Of a stretch of 64,000 nt of DNA, positions 29,658-39,235 are shown in pieces (positions within the stretch are counted from its first letter, which is position 1; the number at the start of each line of letters is the position of its first letter). The position numbers and the translations under genes are program-made. Source of the stretch: CAVYXF01 sp963772335 (lineage in GTDB: Bacteria > Pseudomonadota > Alphaproteobacteria > Rhizobiales > Rhodomicrobiaceae). The stretch lies in the NCBI GenBank assembly GCA_963772335.1, contig CAVYXF010000005.1:310001-374000 (forward strand), written 5' to 3'. The notes beneath the pieces are model-generated. The model was given only the letters and a program-made list of their open reading frames with translations. It did not search any database and was not told the DNA's origin.

Positions 29658-31543
29658 CAGCCCCTCTTCCTACCGATCTCGCCGCCGCGTATGCGATGAT
29701 CCTTGCCGAGCGCGCTGCCCGCCTGGACGCCCAGGCGGTGAACGCCAGCACGGAGGCGCTGGTCGCTCATCTCAAGCTGGAGATCGAGAAGCTCAGGCGG
29801 GCAGTTTACGGCAATCGCTCGGAGCGCAAGAACCGGCTGCTGGAGCAGATGGAGTTGGGGCTGGAGGGGCGATGGACATCACCTACATTCCGATGGCGCG
29901 GGGCTTTGTCTATCTCGCCGCGATCATCGATTGGTTCAGCCGCAAGGTGCTGGCCTGGGGGCTGTCCATCACCATGGACAGGGCCTTCTCCATCGAGGCG
30001 CTGGAGGAAGCGCTGGCCCGATGTGGCAGGCCCGACATCTTCAATACCGACCAGGGAAGCCAGTTTACCAGCTCTGACTTCACTGGCGTGCTGCTCAGGA
30101 ATGAGATCGAGATTAGCATGGATGGCCGGGGAGCCTGGCGACAACGTCTTCGTCGAACGGCTCTGGCGCAGTGTAAAATATGAGGAGGTATACCTGCACG
30201 CCTATGAAAACGTAGCCGAGGCGTGTGCCTCGATCGGCCGGTACCTGACGTTCTACAACGCCAGAAGACCCCATCAAAGCCTCGACCGACGGACGCCGGA
30301 TCGAGCCTACTTCAACCTGCCAATGCCAATCCCGGCAGCGGCTTAACAGAGGCGGAAATCCACTTAACGACAGCCCGAAAACTGTTCAAACAAACCGAGC
30401 CACCTCTGTCATACAAACGGTGCGCGAGAAATTCTCCTGTCGGAATTGCGAGACGATCACGCAGCCGCCTGCGCCGTTCCATGTCACGCCGCGTGGCTTT
30501 GCCGGGCCGAACCTGCTGGCGATGATCCTGTTCGACAAGTTCGGGCAACATCAGCCGCTCAACCGGCAGAGCGACCGCTTCGCCCGCGAGGGCATCGACT
30601 TTAGCGTGTCGACGCTGGCGGACCAGGTCGGGGCCTGCACGACGGCGCTTGCGCCGCTCCATGCCCTCATCGAAGCACATGTGCTGGCTGCCGAGCGGCT
30701 CTATGGCGACGACACCACGGTGCCGATCCTAGCCAAGGGCAAGGCCGTCACCGGCCACATTTGGGCCTATGCGCGCGACGATCGCCCGTTCGGCGGCACT
30801 GCGCCACCGGCTGCGCTCTATTACGCCTCGCGGGATCGCAGACAAGAGCATCCCGACCGGCATGGGATGGGCATCGCGCGACGCCTATGCCGGCTCTAAC
30901 GGGCTGTATGATCCAGCGCGATCGCAAGGCGCGATCAGGCCGGCGCTGTGTTGGGCACACGCCCGCCGCAAGTTCTTCGAGCTGGCCGATATCGCCACCA
31001 ATGCACGGCGCGGCAAGTCGGCGCCGGCCATCTCGCCGATCGCGCTGGAGGCAGTGAAGCGCATCGACGCGCTGTTCGACATCGAGCGCACAATCAACGG
31101 GGCCAGCGCCGACGGGCGCCCGCGCGTCCGGCAGGAGCAAAGCGCTCCGCTCCTTGCCGAGCTGGAGGCTTGGCTGCGCGAAGAACGTGCCCGCCTGTCG
31201 CGATCGGCCTCTGTCATCAAACCGATCGACTATCTGCTCAAGCGCTGGGACGGCTTTGATCGCTTTCTCCAGGACGGCCGGATTTGTCTTAGCAACAACG
31301 CCGCCGAGCGGGCGCTGCGCGGTTTTGCCCTCGGACGTAAGTCGTGGTTGTTCGCCGGCTCCGAACGCGGAGCCGAGCGCGGCGGCTGTGACGACGCTGA
31401 TCGCCACAGCCAAGCTCAACGACATCGATCCGCTCGCTTGGCTGGCCGATGTCCTCGCCCGCATAGCCCACATTCCACAAAGCCGGCTGTCGGAATTGCT
31501 GCCTTGGCGGTGGAAGATGCTGAGCCAGCTGCAGGCCGCCTGA
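29654..31543 (+). pseudogene. tnpC: IS66 TnpC transposase, interrupted
   Basis: The N-terminal helical part (ERAARLDAQAVNASTEALVA, GNRSERKNRLLEQMELGLE) stops at about 29868 at the IS3 fragment. It resumes near 30418 with VREKFSCRNCETITQPPAPF, GDDTTVPILAKGKAVTGHIW, and after a frameshift near 30840 with CWAHARRKFFELADIA and ICLSNNAAERALRGFALGR. A second shift near 31380 is needed to reach TTLIATAKLNDIDPLAWLAD and LLPWRW. The gene is thus split by an insertion and two indels. Confidence 0.88.
29871..30412 (+). mobile_element. IS3 family transposase OrfB fragment
   Basis: The catalytic core of an IS3-type OrfB: MDITYIPMARGFVYLAAIID (first Asp), FNTDQGSQFTSSDF (second Asp), then a two-base loss near 30138 and DNVFVERLWRSVKYEEVYLH (Glu), ending RRPHQSLDRRTPDRAYFN. 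OrfA and the N-terminal half of OrfB are missing, so this is a left-truncated copy whose right end lies near 30412 (CCACCTCTG). It is embedded within IS66 tnpC. Confidence 0.82.
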
Positions 31544-31674
31544 TCAGGGCTGCGCTATAGCGCAATCACCTGCGGCCCTCAGCGTATGCTTACAGAATTG
31601 CACTCGGTCGGCGCGGCTGATATTGCCGTTGCGCAGGGCTTCATTAACCAGTTTCGAAGAGGGGGGTGCAAGCG

Positions 31675-32466
31675 ATGCCGCCGCACACGTCAGCCAACAT
31701 GCAAGAGGACGAGGACAGAAGGCGCCGTCGCTTTCTCTTCATTTTCCCGTTTTTCTTAGGCCAGCGGCTGGAGATGGTCCCGCCTCTGCTCCTGATGGCT
31801 CTGTTCCTGTATTACGGCCTCTATGTGTGGATGCCGCCCGCGCCTCCGCCCCCGCCGGAGCCAGTCGCCGCCGCGGCGCCCAGCGCTCCCGAACCTGTCG
31901 CGGTCGCAACTCAGCGTTGGGGGTCCTCGGTGATTTTCCCAATCGAGGGTAAGGACAGCGCCGGCAAACATGCCGCATTCAACGTCGCTGTGCTGCCAAA
32001 GGATCTGAACTGGGTGTCCAAGAGTTCGATGCAGCTGTCGCAGAATGGCGAGACGATTCCCGACGATCAGCTGAACGCTCGGCTGTTCTCGCCGGAGCTG
32101 CGGGACGGCTTGTCCCAGTCCAAGCAGGTGCTGGCGATCGGCCTTGCCTCACAGGAGGGGCAGGTCGAGGAGGAAACGGCGCGGGCCGGAAACCGGGCAC
32201 AGACGGCGGCGAAATGGCTGTCGGAAGTCGTCCCACCGGAGACCGCCGTCTGGATGCTCAATCTGGGGCAGTTCAAAAAGAGCGGCTGCCCGGCGCAGAC
32301 CGAAACCACCGATACCAGCTGGCAGCGTCCTGTGATTCTCGTCGGCGTGAAGTCGCAGGACGAGGGCGTCGATCTGGTGCAGGCCTTCGCCGACGCCATC
32401 AGTGGCAAGTCGAATTTACCAAGCCGCGAGTGTTACACCAGCTTCGATCTGACGCGTTTCCGCTAA
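31675..32466 (+). CDS. hypothetical single-span membrane protein
   Basis: A 263-residue protein of unknown function. An acidic then Arg-rich N-terminus (EDEDRRRRR) precedes hydrophobic stretches at about residues 20-30 and 38-54 (MVPPLLLMALFLYYGLYVWM). A Pro-rich linker (PPAPPPPPEP) leads to a soluble domain of about 190 residues, probably periplasmic, with a late Cys pair (KKSGCPAQ, SRECYTS). I chose ATG 31675 because GAGGGGGG lies about 10 bases upstream. The gene starts just after the IS66 element and may have lost its native promoter. The layout of membrane anchor plus Pro-rich spacer recalls the 902-residue protein at 16326, but I see no shared domain. Confidence 0.65.
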   Translation: MPPHTSANMQEDEDRRRRRFLFIFPFFLGQRLEMVPPLLLMALFLYYGLYVWMPPAPPPPPEPVAAAAPSAPEPVAVATQRWGSSVIFPIEGKDSAGKHAAFNVAVLPKDLNWVSKSSMQLSQNGETIPDDQLNARLFSPELRDGLSQSKQVLAIGLASQEGQVEEETARAGNRAQTAAKWLSEVVPPETAVWMLNLGQFKKSGCPAQTETTDTSWQRPVILVGVKSQDEGVDLVQAFADAISGKSNLPSRECYTSFDLTRFR

Positions 32467-32551
32467 GCCTCAAACAAAGGGAGCCGCCGCGCCCAGCGGC
32501 GGTTCTCCGGCCGTCGCGCCTTCCCGAGCCGTCACCTGTGTGGCCCGCAGG

Positions 32552-32764
32552 TCAGATATCCTTCAGCCGCCGGCTCGCCTGTCCGCAGTACCAGCGCTTC
32601 ACCGTCCAGATCGGCGCATGCTCATTGATCCAGCGCGCAATGTCCGGCTGGCCCTGCATGACGCATTGCATGGTGTTCGCATATTCTTCGGCATAGGTGA
32701 GATGAATGTCTTTGCACTGCTCAGGGGCGCTGATCAGGCAGACGATGAAGACGAGTTCGATCAT
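32552..32764 (-). CDS. small conserved-type secreted protein
   Basis: A 70-residue protein that begins with a hydrophobic segment (MIELVFIVCLISAPEQ), then CKDIHLTYAEEY, a central Cys in MQCVMQGQ and a C-terminal WTVKRWYCGQA. The three Cys, the WxxxxxCG ending and the short length match small uncharacterised proteins I recall from Rhizobiales. ATG 32764 has GAGG 6 bases upstream; a GTG two codons earlier does not. Export and disulfide formation are plausible. Confidence 0.6.
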   Translation of the reverse strand: MIELVFIVCLISAPEQCKDIHLTYAEEYANTMQCVMQGQPDIARWINEHAPIWTVKRWYCGQASRRLKDI

Positions 32765-33319
32765 GAACACCTCGATGATTGCAGACCTCGAACGTCCCCC
32801 ACCAAGATGTTATGGTTTATTTTGACCAGCTTAATCGTTGTGGGGCAAAGGCGACAACGCCTGTTTTCTGCGCATCGTTTCAATTGCGCTCAATTTTGCG
32901 TCAGCTGCTCCGCCAACGCTTCAGGCATTACGGCGCATCGCTGAACATCGGACCAAGCTGTGTGCATCATTTTCCCGCTAGCCATTCCGGCCAAAACAGT
33001 GTTTTGTCTCGCGACTTATAAAGCGGGCGGGTGTGGCGGATCTGAAGTTCGCGCCATCATTGCCGCACTCTCTCTTGCGAACTTCAGATCCTAAGCCACA
33101 CTAAATCTTGAGCTTGCTAGTGCACTGACGCATTCACTTCGTATTCACGCGCCAGCGCCCGAGCTCATCGTTTTGCATCAGTTTTTTCAAGCTCCGGCTG
33201 TAGCCACCGTTTGATCGATGCACTAGTGTCCTGATTCGAAAGTTCGTTCGGACTCGCGGCTGGCTTCGACGAAGTTTCGAATTGGGAAACTAGCGGCCGC
33301 GCATTGGGGGTGACAGCCA
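32765..33319. other. 555-bp stretch without a gene
   Basis: No credible coding sequence is present; an 80-codon plus-strand frame has no ribosome-binding site and no family look. The stretch holds a long palindrome at 33031-33101 and, near 33222, the word ACTAGTGTCC, which also occurs near 12490 after coaD. Confidence 0.5.
33031..33101. repeat. 71-bp imperfect palindrome
   Basis: Outer arms GTGTGGC / GCCACAC and inner arms GGATCTGAAGTTCGC / GCGAACTTCAGATCC pair perfectly except for a three-base bulge, around a 25-base loop. It could be a miniature element, a transcript hairpin or a dispersed repeat; no T-run follows, so it is not a standard terminator. Confidence 0.8.
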
Positions 33320-34255
33320 ATGACGATCTTGGTCACGGGGGCCACGGGCCTGCTCGGCCGGGCGATCGTGGGCAGCTTTGCCGCTAATAGCGCCCCAGTT
33401 CGCGTGGTCGGCAGAAGCAGGGAACGGCTGAAGACGCTCTATGGCGCAAGCGCACCGGCTTTTGCCTGGGACCCGGCGAGTTCCGATTTCCCCCGCGAGG
33501 CGCTGGAGGGGGTGACGACCATTTATCACCTGATGGGCGAGCCGGTCGGCGGTCGCTGGTTCAAGGCCAAGAAGGCGCGCATCGTCACCTCGCGCGTCAC
33601 CAGTGCCCAGATGCTTGCGTATGCTATTGGCGGCCGGCCCTGCCGTCTGGTATCGGCGTCCTCCTTCGCCATCTATCCGGGACGCCGCGGTGTCGTCTAC
33701 GACGAGAAGACCAGGAATCCGGAGGCCGGCACTTTCATCCAGTCCACCATTCGCGCCTGGGAGAATGCTGCGCTTTCGGCCGCGACCGGCGATGCGAAAG
33801 TGAGCGTGATTCGCTTCGGCATGGTGTGCGGTCCGGAAGCCTATCCAAAAAAGCTGGTGCGTCTCTTCAAAAAGGGGTTCGGCTTCATCGCCGGGGATGG
33901 CGAGCAAATCGTTCCGATCGTGGACATTGACGATGCCGTCGCCATGATGCGCTGGGCAGCCGCTCAGGGCATTGATGGCGTGATCAATTGCGTCTCACCA
34001 CAATTGCCCCGCTTTCGCGAGGTGGCTGAAAGCATCTCCCAGGCTGTCGAACAGCCCATCCGGCTCAGCATTCCGGACTGGCTCGCTCGGCCAATTCTCG
34101 GCGGCAGCGCCGATTATTTCCTGTTAAGCTATGATATGCGCCCGGCCCGTGCGCTCGCCGCGGGCTTCAGCTTCCGTTATACCGAGCCGCGCACCATCCT
34201 CGCCCGGGCGCTCCTGCCGCATATGCGATCCGTGGGCTTGCAGCCGGCGCATTGA
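33320..34255 (+). CDS. TIGR01777 family NAD(P)-binding epimerase-like protein
   Basis: A 311-residue short-chain dehydrogenase-like protein (YfcH/SulA-homologue group). The Rossmann motif TGATGLLGRAIV is at residues 6-17, YHLMGEPVGGRWFKAKK in the first third, SRVTSAQML, the Ser/Tyr region SSFAIYPG and the C-terminal DUF1731-type segment near LPDW (here IPDWLARPILGGSADYFLLS). Members are cytoplasmic and of unclear substrate. Length is normal. No operon partner is evident; the next gene is convergent. Confidence 0.88.
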   Translation: MTILVTGATGLLGRAIVGSFAANSAPVRVVGRSRERLKTLYGASAPAFAWDPASSDFPREALEGVTTIYHLMGEPVGGRWFKAKKARIVTSRVTSAQMLAYAIGGRPCRLVSASSFAIYPGRRGVVYDEKTRNPEAGTFIQSTIRAWENAALSAATGDAKVSVIRFGMVCGPEAYPKKLVRLFKKGFGFIAGDGEQIVPIVDIDDAVAMMRWAAAQGIDGVINCVSPQLPRFREVAESISQAVEQPIRLSIPDWLARPILGGSADYFLLSYDMRPARALAAGFSFRYTEPRTILARALLPHMRSVGLQPAH

Positions 34256-34267
34256 ACTTCCCCAGAG

Positions 34268-35081
34268 TCAAACTCCACCACCTTTCACGAATTTGGCGAT
34301 CGCCCTCACCGCCTTTTCCTCGATCCCCCAATAGCCGTGGGGCGCTTTGGCTTCGCAGGGCTCCGACTGCGGCGGCTTGCCGCCGTCGAGCACGAGGGTT
34401 TCGATTTTCGCCTTTGTGAGAGCCTTGGTCAGTTTCGGCATATCGGCGGCAGGTGAGAGCTCGCATCGGTCCTCACGATGAGAGACAATCAGCGTCGGCA
34501 GGGTGATCCGCGAGACCGGCATGCTGGCAACGCCATTGCTGTGGCTTCGGGCGATCTTCCATTGCCGCTTCGCGCGGGTGATGGTCGAGGTCAGCACCAG
34601 CCCGCTCACATTTTTTGCCGCGATGGCGCCTTCAGCCGCCGAGAATGTCCCCATGCTGGTGCCGACCACCCAGACCGGCACATTGGCCTCCCCTTTCAGA
34701 TAGCCCGCGACTGCCGCGATGTCGTCGGCATGGGACTGGCTCATGCGGAAGATGGCATTCATGCCCCGCTGCTCGTCGCTCGGGGCATCCATCACAGCAA
34801 CCATCAGCCCCTGAGCCGCAAACTGCTCACGCGTGCGGACCAGAAAATTTCCCGCTCCCCAATTCATGGCGGTCGCGCTTTTCAAGCCCAGTGCGCCATT
34901 GCCACCGGGAAACAGCATCACCGCAGCCACGGGCTTGTCAGGCTTGATCAGGATGAAAGACTGCTTGGCGCCGCGCGGTGTGCGGATGGAGACCAGTTCG
35001 GCGCTTCCTGCGCATCGCCGGCGCAAGGCCGGCAACCAGGCAAAAGGCTGACATCAGTATATAGAAAATCCGCTCGGCCAT
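34268..35081 (-). pseudogene. exported alpha/beta hydrolase, signal peptide out of frame
   Basis: The main frame encodes an alpha/beta hydrolase of about 245 residues with VMLFPGGNGALGL (oxyanion loop), the nucleophile elbow GTSMG, an Asp in SHREDRCEL and a His in APHGYWGIEE. This frame has only a weak TTG start at 35035. Upstream in another frame, behind GGAGG, lies ATG 35081 with a clear signal peptide (MAERIFYILMSAFCLVAGLA). One indel near 35020 separates the two. Either the gene is broken by one base or the assembly is wrong there; a leaderless TTG-started protein is the third option. Confidence 0.65.
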
Positions 35082-35150
35082 CACTGCCCTCCTGATGCGC
35101 TGGCGCGCTTTATCGCGCTGAAGCCTGGCAGGGTCAACGGCACCGCACTC

Positions 35151-36761
35151 TCACAGCGGCGGCTCGGGCGCACCGCGGATTTTACTGCCGATGATCGCCT
35201 CCTCAAGGTCGAGCTCGCGCTCGATCCGGCGGCGGGCCTCATCAGTGATCCGGCCGTCCTTCAGCATCTGGTAAATATATTCGCGCTCGGCGCCGATCAG
35301 CTCTGCGCGCAGATCGGCAGTGAGGTGAGCGGCTTCGATGCCATCGGCGAGGCTGCGCGGCAGGCGCCCGCTCCGGTAGTCTTGTTGCGACCGCAACGTG
35401 CTCACCACCTCCGGGGGGATGTTGCCATTGGCAGCGAGGGCGTCAATCCGACCGCGCGCCAACTCCAGCGCGTCCCAGCGCGCGGTGAGCTCGGCTTCGT
35501 GCTCACGGCGATGCTCGGCTTCCCGCTCCCGCGTCAGGCCGAGCACGCGAACGACCCAAGGAAGCAGCAAACCCTGTCCGACGAGGGTGATCAGGATGAC
35601 GCCGGAGGTGATGAACAAGATCTCATCGCGATAAGGAAACGAGGGACCGCTCGCCGTTGCCAGGGGAATAGCGAGTGCTGCCGCCAATGAGACCACGCCC
35701 CGTACACCGGTGAACGAAAGGAAGAACGCCCATTGCCACGGCGGCGAAGGATCGCGACGGGCAAGGCCCGGGCTCAGCCAGCGCGGCAGATAAATAGCGG
35801 GGAACACCCAAACGAAGCGTGCGATGATGATGACGGCAAGCACGATCAGCACCGCGAGCGCAACCTCGCCGAGAGGGAAGCCGTTTGCTCGGCCGATCAC
35901 GGCACGCAGCTCAAGGCCCGTGAGCAGGAAGATGAAGCCCTCCAGGAAATAGATGACGAGGTCCCAGAAGAAGATGCCCTGCAGGCGCGTGGCGCCGGGG
36001 ATGAGCAGCGGTCCGTTCCAGCTGACATAGAGGCCGCAGGCGACGGTTGCTAGCACGCCCGAGCCGCCGAGTTGCTCCGGAATCCAGAACGCAAGGTAGG
36101 GCGTCATCAGCGAAAGGGTGAGCTCCACGCGCGGGTCGCGCGCCCAACGTCGCAGGCGCAGGCTGAACCAGCCGACGGCTATACCCCAGGCGACCTCGCC
36201 GACGACGATCAGCAGGAAGGTGCCGCTCGCCTGGGCAAAGGAAAAGACACCCGTGCTCACTGCCGCGATGGCGAAACGGTAGATGATGAGCGCGGTAGCA
36301 TCATTCGCCAGGCCTTCACCCTCCAGAACGACCAGAAGCCGGCGCGGCAGGCCAAGCGGGCGCGCGATGGCCAGCGGCGCGACAACGTCGGGCGGCGCAA
36401 CGATAGCACCGAGAACGAAAGCGACCGCATAAGGCATGCCCAGCAGATAATGCGCGGCAAGCGCGACGGCGCAGGTGGTGAAGATCACGCAACCCACGGC
36501 GAACAGCGCGATAGGCCGCAGGTTGAAGCGAAATTCCCGCCAGCTCATGGCAACGCCGGCCGAATAAATGAGCGGCGGCAGCATGCCTAGCAGCACCAGC
36601 TCCGGCGCAAGCTCGATATGGGGCAGGCTAGGCACGAAGGCCAGCAGCACGCCCACCACCACGAGCAGCACCGAGGGGGCGGTGTTCAAGCGCCGTGCGG
36701 CGAGCGCGACCACCGCCAGCACCGCGAACATCATCAGCAGCGTTTCGATTATGGCTGTCAT
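35151..36761 (-). CDS. Na+/H+ antiporter, CPA1 family
   Basis: A 536-residue membrane protein with about 12 hydrophobic helices in residues 1-400 and a cytoplasmic helical tail of about 120 residues. The ion-site region GAIVAPPDVVAPLAIARPLG and GEGLANDATALIIYR (the ND motif) are as in bacterial NhaP/Nhe-type CPA1 antiporters, which swap cytoplasmic Na+ for external H+. The tail (VSTLRSQQDYRSGRLPRSLA to DLEEAIIGSKI) resembles the regulatory tails of this class. It stands alone on the minus strand. Confidence 0.92.
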   Translation of the reverse strand: MTAIIETLLMMFAVLAVVALAARRLNTAPSVLLVVVGVLLAFVPSLPHIELAPELVLLGMLPPLIYSAGVAMSWREFRFNLRPIALFAVGCVIFTTCAVALAAHYLLGMPYAVAFVLGAIVAPPDVVAPLAIARPLGLPRRLLVVLEGEGLANDATALIIYRFAIAAVSTGVFSFAQASGTFLLIVVGEVAWGIAVGWFSLRLRRWARDPRVELTLSLMTPYLAFWIPEQLGGSGVLATVACGLYVSWNGPLLIPGATRLQGIFFWDLVIYFLEGFIFLLTGLELRAVIGRANGFPLGEVALAVLIVLAVIIIARFVWVFPAIYLPRWLSPGLARRDPSPPWQWAFFLSFTGVRGVVSLAAALAIPLATASGPSFPYRDEILFITSGVILITLVGQGLLLPWVVRVLGLTREREAEHRREHEAELTARWDALELARGRIDALAANGNIPPEVVSTLRSQQDYRSGRLPRSLADGIEAAHLTADLRAELIGAEREYIYQMLKDGRITDEARRRIERELDLEEAIIGSKIRGAPEPPL

Positions 36762-37029
36762 GCGCGGCGGGAGTGTTGGAGAGGGAAGATGCGGATCGGC
36801 ATGTTGGCAGATGCGCTTTGCGGCTCGGCTTTCAGGGCTTGGAATTATATTTCTAAATCATCTTCGCCTTTTAGGGAAATGTCTGGAAGGCAGTCGCCTT
36901 AAAGCTATGGGGCACGAGATTGGCGATCGCTTTCCGATTCTCCAGCACCAGACAGTTTGAACCGGCATTCGACCAGGGCACGAAACCTTGCCGATTCAAC
37001 GATCCCGGAATTTGCTTTAAGCTCGTGGG

Positions 37030-37362
37030 ATGGCTAAGAAAGCGGGGCGCTGGGTCTGGGCTCTCACGTTTACAGCAATGGTGCTGCACGGGTATTTTAT
37101 GTCCCGGCCGGCCGCGGCTGGCGTCGATCGCGCGCTCGGCCAGTACCTCTCCGGCGAATGTGTTGGGTGCCACCAGCTGTCAGGCGAGGCCACGGCCGGC
37201 ATTCCGGCAATCATTGGCCTGCCGGTCGACGCCTTCATCGCGGCCCTTACAGCCTACAAGACCGGCAAGCGGAACAATCCGGTGATGCGCAATATCGCGG
37301 ACCGCTTGACCACAGAAGAGATGGCCGCGCTCGCTGTCTATTTCGCGACGGTGAGGCAATGA
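37030..37362 (+). CDS. periplasmic class I cytochrome c (flavocytochrome c subunit)
   Basis: A 110-residue protein with a signal peptide (WVWALTFTAMVLHGYFMS, cleavage near AAAG) and one haem-binding CVGCH at residues 44-48. A likely Met ligand is in NNPVMRNIADRL. It lies 32 bases upstream of the FccB/SoxF-like flavoprotein, the usual order for flavocytochrome c sulfide dehydrogenase (fccAB or soxEF), in which the haem subunit takes electrons from FAD during sulfide oxidation. Size fits the monohaem form. The ribosome-binding site is weak. Confidence 0.88.
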   Translation: MAKKAGRWVWALTFTAMVLHGYFMSRPAAAGVDRALGQYLSGECVGCHQLSGEATAGIPAIIGLPVDAFIAALTAYKTGKRNNPVMRNIADRLTTEEMAALAVYFATVRQ

Positions 37363-37394
37363 TGCGTGCCATCGCTGCTCAGGGAGGAGGTATC

Positions 37395-38670
37395 ATGAGG
37401 CTTCGAAGGAGACAATTCCTTAGCGGAGCGGCCGCAATGGCCGGCACGGCAGCCATCGGCATTCCGGCCGTGCTAGGCCAAGCAAAGCCGAATCTCGTCG
37501 TGATCGGCGGCGGAGCGGGCGGCGCGACGATCGCCAAATATGTGGCGAGGGATGTCGCAAGGCGCCGTCTCGGTGACCCTGGTCGAGCCGCTTGCGCAAT
37601 ATACGACCTGCTTCTTCTCCAACCTTTATCTCGGCGGCTTTCGCAATTACGCCTCGATTGTGCATGGCTACGACAAGCTCGTCGCGACTTACGGGATAAA
37701 GCTCGAGCAGCAGAGGGCGCTCGGAATCGACCGCGATAGGCGGGAAGTGAAACTCGCCGATGGCACGGTGCTCGCCTATGACCGGCTGGCGATGTCGCCC
37801 GGCATTGCGCTGAAATATGAATCCGTGCCCGGTTATTCGGAAGCCGCGGCGGAGACAATGCCGCATGCCTGGAAGCCGGGACCGCAGACCCAGCGGCTCA
37901 AAGCGATGCTCGATGCGCTTACCGACGGCGCGCTGGTGGTGATGCTTGCGCCGCCCAATCCCTATCGCTGCCCGCCCGGTCCTTACGAGCGCGTCTCCAT
38001 GATGGCGCATCTGCTGAAGAGCACCGGCCGGGGGTCGTGTAAAATCATCATCGTTGACGCCAAGGAGAAGTTCTCCAAACAGGGCGTGTTTCAGCCCGGC
38101 TGGGAGCAGCATTATACGGGGATGATCGAGTGGCTCTCTCCGATGGTGCATGGCGGCGTCAAATCGGTCGATCCCTCGACCGGCACGATCGTGACCGACT
38201 TCGAGACCTACAAAGCCGACCTGGCCAATATCATTCCGGCCCAGACCGCGGGCAGGATCGCGCTGAACAGCGGATTGGCCAACCAGACCGGCTACTGCCC
38301 CATCGACCCCTTCACCATGAAATCGCAGCTCGACACGAACATCTACATCGTCGGTGACGCCTGCATTCCCGGCGACATGCCGAAATCGGCTTTTTCCGCC
38401 AACAACCAGGCCAAGGTCGCGGCGATGTCGATCCGCAGCGAGCTGACCGGCAGCCGTACCTTCCCGGCCCGATACGCCACGACTTGCTGGAGCCTGATCG
38501 AGACGGATGACTGCGTGAAGGTCGGCGGGCACTACCGGCCAACCGTGGAAAAGATCGAGGAAACCGACGGCTTCGTCTCGCAGCTGAATGACCCGCCTGA
38601 GGTCAGGCGGCAGAACTATCAGGAAGCGCTGGGCTGGTATGCTGCGATCACCGCGGACATGTTCAGCTGA
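37395..38670 (+). pseudogene. fccB: flavocytochrome c sulfide dehydrogenase flavoprotein, frameshifted
   Basis: The gene starts at ATG 37395 behind GGGAGGAGG with a twin-arginine signal (RRRQFLSGAAAMAG). The FAD-binding motif VVIGGGAGGATIAKYVARD follows, then one extra base near 37552 shifts the frame. The next frame carries SVTLVEPLAQYTTCFFSNLY, PPNPYRCPPGPYERVSMMAH, GDACIPGDMPKSAFSANNQA and TCWSLIETDDCVKVG to the stop at 38670. Restored length is about 424 residues, normal for FccB/SoxF. The enzyme oxidises sulfide in the periplasm. Everything but the single indel looks well preserved. Confidence 0.85.
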
Positions 38671-38787
38671 GTCCGCGGCGGTTGCTCCTTTTCACCTAAG
38701 CGGCAATCAATTCTATTTTCTTTTTGTCAAATTTATACTAATATCTCAATTGTTTTTCTGAAAATCTTTAACTGGGAGCAAGTCGTC

Positions 38788-39219
38788 ATGACACGATGTC
38801 TTGGCGTGGCCGTCGCATTTTCGGCTATCTACATCACGTTAGCTCCTACCCCAAAGGCAGCAGCAGAAGACGTTCCAGGCGCTTTAGATGTTGAATGGGA
38901 AGGCAAAAAGCCCTGCGAGCCGCTCTACGAAGACGAGCAGATCCGGGTCGCGCGTTGTACATTTGCTAAGGGGGTGACCCATGTATGCCACTCCCACCCG
39001 GCTTACCTCAGTTTCGCGATTAGCGGGGGTCAGGGAACCGTCCAGGATGATAAAGGCACACGCAAAGTCGAGATCACAGCAGGGGCTCTTTTAAAGTCTC
39101 CGCCGATACCATGGCATGTGTTCTCGAATGTCGGCGAGAGCACGATCCAATTTCTGGTTATTGAGAAAATATATCAGCCAGGTCCGGTGGTGAACGCATC
39201 GGTTTGCCCTAAGAGCTGA
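38788..39219 (+). CDS. secreted cupin domain protein
   Basis: A 143-residue protein with a signal peptide (MTRCLGVAVAFSAIYITLAP, cleavage near AAAED) and one cupin beta-barrel. The metal-site-like motif HVCHSHPAYLSFAISGG and the second motif SPPIPWHVFSNVGES are visible. Four Cys could form disulfides. GGGAG precedes the start. The upstream 90 bases are unusually AT-rich compared with surroundings, and a strong terminator follows, so this looks like an independent unit, perhaps acquired. Substrate unknown. Confidence 0.75.
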   Translation: MTRCLGVAVAFSAIYITLAPTPKAAAEDVPGALDVEWEGKKPCEPLYEDEQIRVARCTFAKGVTHVCHSHPAYLSFAISGGQGTVQDDKGTRKVEITAGALLKSPPIPWHVFSNVGESTIQFLVIEKIYQPGPVVNASVCPKS

Positions 39220-39235
39220 TCCATTTCTGGATACT

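Larger units (their letters stand above)
27244..31593 (+). mobile_element. IS66 family element, interrupted by two other IS sequences
   Basis: Terminal inverted repeats of at least 22 bases (consensus GTAAGCMTACGCYGAG at 27244 and its inverse ending at 31593) match 19 of 22. Flanking 8-mers are AGAATTGG (27236-27243) and AGAATTGC (31594-31601), a 7-of-8 target duplication as expected for IS66. Inside are remains of tnpA, tnpB and tnpC in the usual order. An IS256 element sits inside tnpA and an IS3 fragment inside tnpC, so the 4.35-kb unit is a nested, dead transposon directly downstream of the rRNA operon. Confidence 0.88.

Noticed and set aside
32779..33021. 80-codon plus-strand frame
   Set aside because: No ribosome-binding site, no hydrophobic or conserved pattern, and it overlaps the start region of the small secreted gene.
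33031..33101. Rho-independent terminator
   Set aside because: The palindrome has no following T-run and its nearest upstream gene reads the other way.
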